Source: an uncultured Collinsella sp.
GTDB lineage: Bacteria; Actinomycetota; Coriobacteriia; Coriobacteriales; Coriobacteriaceae
Assembly (NCBI GenBank): GCA_900766165.1
Contig: CAAFUK010000023.1
Coordinates: 1-17,155 of the forward strand
Length of the DNA stretch: 17,155 nucleotides
Reading direction: 5' to 3'
How positions within the stretch are numbered: position 1 is the stretch's first letter; every line of letters starts with the position of its first letter. The notes under the pieces are model-generated. The model saw nothing but the letters and a program-made list of their open reading frames with translations. It was not told where the DNA came from and searched no databases. This document shows, in pieces, positions 13,963 through 17,155 of this stretch. The position numbers were made by a program, and so were the translations under genes.

Positions 13963-14214
13963 ATGAGGGAGAAGCGCCCGGCGCTTGTCATCACGTTTCC
14001 CACCACGGCGGCCGCCATGGGTTGCGAGTCCCTGTGCATCGAGCGCGGTCTTCCCGGGCGGACGATTCCCGTGCCCGGGGAGGTCGCTGCCGGCTGCGGT
14101 TTGGCGTGGAAGGCGTTGCCTGTCGATGAGGAGCTGCTGCGCGGCGAACTCGCCGCGGCGGGCGTTCCCACTGAGGGCTATACCGTGATTAATATGTGGG
14201 AGGTCGTGCGATGA
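13963..14214 (+). CDS. DUF3343 small protein
   Basis: An 83-residue protein of the DUF3343 family. The family pattern is easy to see: FPTTAAAM near residues 12-19, ESLCIERGLPGRTIPVPGEV in the middle, and AAGCGLAWK at about 42-50, with Cys45 in the conserved AGCGLAW. The biochemical function is not established; comparative genomics places the family with selenium-utilisation genes. The ATG at 13963 has GGAG five bases upstream. The stop overlaps the next start in an ATGA (14211-14214), so synthesis with the cysteine-desulfurase-like enzyme is probably coupled. A role as sulfur or selenium acceptor or chaperone for that enzyme is inference. Confidence 0.88.
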   Translation: MREKRPALVITFPTTAAAMGCESLCIERGLPGRTIPVPGEVAAGCGLAWKALPVDEELLRGELAAAGVPTEGYTVINMWEVVR

Positions 14215-15350
14215 TCTACCTGGATAACGCGGCGACGACCATGCACAAGCCGCAGACGGTCATCGATGCCGTGACGCAGGCGATGTGCTCGCTCGGCAAT
14301 GCTGGGCGCGGTGCCACCTCGGGTGCGCTCGATGCGGCACGTACCATCCACGGCTGCCGCGCCAAGCTTGCGCGCTTGCTGGGCTGCCCGCGTGCTGACC
14401 ATGTTTGTTTTACGCCCAACTCCACCGCGGCGCTCAACACCGTCATCAATGGCGTGGTGCGCCCCGGCGACCGTGTGGTCACAACGGTGCTCGAGCACAA
14501 CTCCGTACTGCGTCCGCTCAACCGCCTGGCGGCAGAGCAGGGTGTGACGGTTGAGCATGCGGGCTGTGATACCAACGGCGTGCTCGACTACGACGAGCTC
14601 GAGCGGCTTGTCACGCCCGGTACGCGTGCTGTGGTGGTGACGCACGCCTCCAATGTGACCGGCAACGCGGTCGACATTGCGCGCGTGGCTGCCATCGCGC
14701 ATGCGGCCGGCGCGCTGGTGATCGTCGATGCTTCGCAGTCTGCCGGTACGGCGAAGATTGACATGGATGCCATGGGGCTCGACGTCGTGTGCTTTACCGG
14801 TCACAAGGGGCTCATGGGTCCGCAGGGGACCGGCGGCCTGGCCGTGGCGGAGGGCATTGACGTGGCTCCGTGGGCCATGGGCGGCACGGGCGTGCACAGC
14901 TTCGATGCGCTGCAGCCGCTTGGGTGGCCCACGCGCCTTGAGGCGGGCACGCTCAACGGTCATGGCATCGCGGGACTTTCCGCTGGTCTCGACTTTATCG
15001 AGGCCCAGGGTGGGGTCGAGGCGATTGCTGCCCACGAGCGTGCGCTCGCTGATCGCTTCCTTGCCGGTGTGCGCAAGATTCCGGGGATTAAGCTCTACGG
15101 TGCCTTTGACCAGCAGGCGCGCTCTGCGATTGTGTCGCTCAACGTAGCCGATATCGACTCTGCCGAGATCTCGGATGCGCTCATGCAAGGGTGGGGGATT
15201 TCGACGCGCCCCGGCGCCCATTGCGCCCCGCTCATGCACCGTGCGCTGGGGACCGAGCGCCAGGGCGTCGTCCGCTTCTCGTTTGGGTATTTCAACACTA
15301 CCGAAGAAGTCGACACGGCTATCGATGCTCTGTGCGATTTAGCCTGCTAA
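14211..15350 (+). CDS. Cysteine desulfurase-like class V aminotransferase
   Basis: A PLP enzyme of 379 residues, in the cysteine desulfurase / selenocysteine lyase group. IYLDNAATT starts the protein. His96 is in LEHNS, Asp173 in VDASQS, the PLP lysine Lys199 in FTGHKGLMGP, and the nucleophilic cysteine Cys338 in RPGAHCAP. These match the family related to enterococcal EF2568, often near selD and selenium-dependent hydroxylase genes, rather than housekeeping IscS. The start overlaps the DUF3343 stop (ATGA). A start 5 codons earlier (GTG 14196) is possible but unlikely. It would release sulfur or selenium from cysteine or selenocysteine for SelD/YedF; the choice of substrate is not visible. 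A strong terminator follows. Confidence 0.92.
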   Translation: MIYLDNAATTMHKPQTVIDAVTQAMCSLGNAGRGATSGALDAARTIHGCRAKLARLLGCPRADHVCFTPNSTAALNTVINGVVRPGDRVVTTVLEHNSVLRPLNRLAAEQGVTVEHAGCDTNGVLDYDELERLVTPGTRAVVVTHASNVTGNAVDIARVAAIAHAAGALVIVDASQSAGTAKIDMDAMGLDVVCFTGHKGLMGPQGTGGLAVAEGIDVAPWAMGGTGVHSFDALQPLGWPTRLEAGTLNGHGIAGLSAGLDFIEAQGGVEAIAAHERALADRFLAGVRKIPGIKLYGAFDQQARSAIVSLNVADIDSAEISDALMQGWGISTRPGAHCAPLMHRALGTERQGVVRFSFGYFNTTEEVDTAIDALCDLAC

Positions 15351-15373
15351 AGCTGCTAGACCGTTTATACTTG

Positions 15374-15408
15374 CGGGACGGGTGTATTTGCCCGTCCCGT
15401 TTTTGTTT
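15374..15408 (+). terminator. Rho-independent terminator after the selenium operon
   Basis: CGGGACGGG (15374-15382) pairs perfectly with CCCGTCCCG (15391-15399) around an 8-base loop, followed by TTTTTGTTT. A TATACT at 15366-15371 just before it could be a -10; in that case the hairpin would sit in the brnQ leader as an attenuator. The simpler reading is the end of the selD-yedF-DUF3343-desulfurase transcript. Confidence 0.88.
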
Positions 15409-15427
15409 CGACCCGAAAGGTGTGCCT

Positions 15428-16786
15428 ATGGCCTCATCCGCTCCGCGCGGCCTGCGCTCCGACCATGTCGTTACCGTCGGCATTGCGCTGTTCTCGATGC
15501 TCTTTGGCGCCGGTAACCTCATCATTCCGCCGTTGCTGGCGCTCCAGGCCGGCACGGCCACACCGCTTGCCATGGTTGGCTTTTTGATTGCCGCCATCGG
15601 CCTGCCCGTCATGGGCTTTATCGCCGTGGCGCTTGCCGGAACGGCGCGCGAGCTTGCCGGCCGCGTGCACCCCAAGTTCGGTGAGTTCTTTGTCGCGGCG
15701 GTGTATCTGGCCATCGGCCCGTGCCTGGCCATTCCGCGTACGAGCTCCACGGCCTTCGAGATGCTGGTGCCGCTGCTGCCCGAGGGCGTTTCGCTTGGCA
15801 CGGCTCGTCTGGTGTTTGCCGTTGGCTTCTTTGTCGCCGCGTTTGTGCTCACGCTGCGTCCGGGTGTCATAACACGCGTGCTCGGTCGCATTACTGGCCC
15901 CGCGCTCATTGCGCTCATCGTACTCGTTGTCGGCGCCGCCGTGATTTCGCCGCTGGGACCGGCTGCTGCCCCGCAAGCTCCCTATGATGCCGGCGCTGCG
16001 GTCCAAGGCTTCTTGACCGGCTACCAGACCATGGACCTGCTTGCGTCGCTCGCCTTCGGCATCATCATCGCCGAGACCATTCACGAGCTGGGTGTTACCG
16101 ATGACAAGCGCGTGGCCTTCGAGATTTCGCGTTCCGGTGTGATCGCCGGCGTGCTCATGGCCATCATCTATTGCGGCTTGGCTCTTGCCGGCATGCAGCT
16201 CGGCACCGTGATGCCCGACGCCACCAACGGCGCTGCCATCCTTGCTCGCTCGGCCTCCATGCACTTTGGCCTTGCCGGCACGGTTGTGGTCTTCGCCATC
16301 TTCTTCCTCGCCTGCATGAACGTGTGCATTGGCCTCATTAGTTGCTGCGCGCGCTATTTCTGTGAGACGTACGTGGTTGAAGGGGGAGCGGAGGTCTCCG
16401 AGGAGGCCATGCGCCGCCCCTTCGCGATTCTCGCCTTTGTGTTCGCGGCGTTTTCGTGCGTGCTCTCCAACGTGGGCCTCGACGTGATCCTTATGTTCTC
16501 GGTGCCCATGCTCAACGCCTTGTATCCCGTCGCCATCGTGCTGGTTCTCATGGGTTTGGTACACGGCTTTTGCGACGCTCATCCGCAGGTGTGGGTCTGG
16601 GTCGGCGGTGTGGTTGCCGTGCAGAGCGTGATCACCTCGGTCCGCGATGCGTTCTTTGTGGGAACGTGGCTGCCGTTTGATGCGCTACCCCTGGCAGACA
16701 TCGGTGCCGCGTGGGCGCCGGTTGCCGTGGTTGCCTTTGTGATCGGCCTGCTCCATAGTCGTTTTGTTGCACATTCGAGGAGCTAG
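15428..16786 (+). CDS. brnQ: Branched-chain amino acid carrier BrnQ (LIVCS family)
   Basis: A 452-residue inner-membrane symporter for leucine, isoleucine and valine. The N-terminal family signature LFSMLFGAGNLIIPP is at about residues 20-34, and IGPCLAIPRTSSTAFE at about 97-112, as in other BrnQ proteins. About twelve hydrophobic segments are spread over the whole chain, and the length is typical. The ATG at 15428 is preceded by GAAAGG. It follows the selenium operon's terminator and so is probably transcribed separately. A clear promoter is not visible apart from TATACT at 15366. No T-box or other amino-acid leader is seen in the 77-bp gap. Confidence 0.93.
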   Translation: MASSAPRGLRSDHVVTVGIALFSMLFGAGNLIIPPLLALQAGTATPLAMVGFLIAAIGLPVMGFIAVALAGTARELAGRVHPKFGEFFVAAVYLAIGPCLAIPRTSSTAFEMLVPLLPEGVSLGTARLVFAVGFFVAAFVLTLRPGVITRVLGRITGPALIALIVLVVGAAVISPLGPAAAPQAPYDAGAAVQGFLTGYQTMDLLASLAFGIIIAETIHELGVTDDKRVAFEISRSGVIAGVLMAIIYCGLALAGMQLGTVMPDATNGAAILARSASMHFGLAGTVVVFAIFFLACMNVCIGLISCCARYFCETYVVEGGAEVSEEAMRRPFAILAFVFAAFSCVLSNVGLDVILMFSVPMLNALYPVAIVLVLMGLVHGFCDAHPQVWVWVGGVVAVQSVITSVRDAFFVGTWLPFDALPLADIGAAWAPVAVVAFVIGLLHSRFVAHSRS

Positions 16787-16797
16787 GGCATCAATGC

Positions 16798-16826
16798 TTG
16801 CACAGGCGGGGAGTCTCCCCTATAAT
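16798..16826 (+). promoter_or_regulatory. Promoter of the tRNA-Pro/tRNA-Gly operon
   Basis: TTGCAC (16798-16803) and a perfect TATAAT (16821-16826) are separated by 17 bp, the best sigma-70-type promoter in the window. The spacer contains a 13-bp palindrome, GGGGA-GTC-TCCCC (16808-16820), that touches the -10. Start of transcription near 16833 leaves about 45 bases before the first tRNA. Confidence 0.75.
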
Positions 16827-16877
16827 TTCCTTCGCTTTGGGACACGCAAGGTTTAGACCTTAGCTGCTCAACACCTT

Positions 16878-16954
16878 CGGGACGTGGCGCAGTTTGGTAG
16901 CGCGCCTGCTTTGGGAGCAGGATGTCGCAGGTTCAAATCCTGTCGTCCCGACCA
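16878..16954 (+). tRNA. tRNA-Pro (TGG)
   Basis: The acceptor arms CGGGACG (16878-16884) and CGTCCCG (16944-16950) pair fully, followed by A and an encoded CCA. The D-loop region has TGGCGCAGTTTGGTAGCGCG. The anticodon stem CCTGC/GCAGG holds loop TTTGGGA, giving anticodon TGG. The T-arm contains GGTTCAAATCC. The 77 bases including CCA are normal. Confidence 0.96.
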
Positions 16955-16960
16955 TATCTT

Positions 16961-17034
16961 GCGGGCGTAGTTCAATGGTAGAACCCCAGCCTTCCAAGCT
17001 GATGACGCGGGTTCGATTCCCGTCGCCCGCTCCA
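16961..17034 (+). tRNA. tRNA-Gly (TCC)
   Basis: The acceptor arms GCGGGCG (16961-16967) and CGCCCGC (17024-17030) pair fully, followed by T and an encoded CCA. The anticodon loop CTTCCAA gives TCC, and the T-arm contains GGTTCGATTCC. It lies 6 bases after tRNA-Pro and shares its promoter and terminator. Confidence 0.96.
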
Positions 17035-17049
17035 TAGGATAGTTTTAAC

Positions 17050-17083
17050 GGCTCTGGCTCCATTTGGTGCCAGAGCCATTTTC
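17050..17083 (+). terminator. Terminator of the tRNA operon
   Basis: GGCTCTGGC (17050-17058) pairs perfectly with GCCAGAGCC (17069-17077); two more G-C pairs can form inside. ATTTTCAT follows. It lies 15 bases after the tRNA-Gly CCA end. Confidence 0.85.
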
Positions 17084-17110
17084 ATATACATGCCGGGACC
17101 CCACATCCCC

Positions 17111-17130
17111 TCCTAAGTTGCCGGGGGACA
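17111..17130. repeat. Right-edge fragment resembling repeat family II
   Basis: TCCTAAGTTGCCGGGGGACA resembles the arm of the palindrome at the left edge of the window (CTAAGTTGC core plus a G-run). The opposite arm is not seen; the window ends 25 bases later, so it may be truncated or degenerate. Confidence 0.4.
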
Positions 17131-17155
17131 CATATTGTGGTTTTGGCCCAAGCAA

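Noticed and set aside
16860..17063. Minus-strand open frame over the tRNAs, including the string TTGFEPATSCSQSRRATKLRH
   Set aside because: This is the familiar spurious protein produced by translating the antisense of tRNA genes. The tRNAs fold perfectly.

Overview
The window is high-GC bacterial chromosome with actinobacterial gene texture. The best guess is an anaerobic gut Coriobacteriia member, probably Collinsella or a close relative. This is inferred from base composition, the gene set (oxygen-sensitive 2-hydroxyacyl-CoA-dehydratase-type reductases with their activase, a selenium module, molybdate uptake) and the style of the short intergenic palindromes. No 16S or other species marker is present. 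There are no phage, transposase, CRISPR or toxin-antitoxin genes.

Layout. (1) 1-93: a palindromic repeat at the left edge. (2) 91-2562, minus strand: a diacylglycerol-kinase-type lipid kinase preceded by a CLC anion transporter whose filter motifs resemble the fluoride clade. (3) 2563-4573, plus strand: moeA and a mog/moaB-type gene (molybdenum cofactor synthesis), closed by a terminator. (4) 4621-8231: modABC molybdate importer behind a promoter with a good inverted repeat. ModA carries a twin-arginine lipoprotein signal, and ModB carries an extra exported N-terminal domain of about 185 residues. (5) 8232-8615: a long leader with an extended -10 promoter, a 32-bp dyad, two small overlapping ORFs and a strong RNA hairpin. 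(6) 8616-12137: two tandem paralogous double-cubane/2-hydroxyacyl-CoA-dehydratase-type subunits and an activase ATPase. Each reductase gene is followed directly by a copy of the same long palindromic element. (7) 12208-15350: selD, yedF, a DUF3343 gene and a cysteine-desulfurase-like gene. selD has an in-frame UGA at codon 17, where E. coli SelD has its catalytic Cys17, so it is itself a selenoprotein gene. A conventional annotation would truncate it at 12268. (8) 15428-16786: brnQ branched-chain amino acid carrier. (9) 16798-17083: a clean promoter, tRNA-Pro(TGG), tRNA-Gly(TCC) and a terminator. The right edge holds a fragment resembling the left-edge repeat.

How it fits together. Molybdate import and Moco synthesis lie next to selenophosphate synthesis and a sulfur/selenium-handling trio. 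That suits an anaerobe with Mo- and Se-dependent redox enzymes such as Sec-containing formate dehydrogenase or selenium-dependent molybdenum hydroxylases, though none is encoded here. The activase supplies ATP-driven low-potential electrons to the paired iron-sulfur reductase subunits. Their substrate cannot be read from the sequence. The most unusual signals are the structured leader of the reductase genes, the reductase-activase-selenium synteny, the arm-covarying palindromes at both reductase gene ends (one containing the stop codon), the Sec-encoding selD, and the domain-extended ModB.
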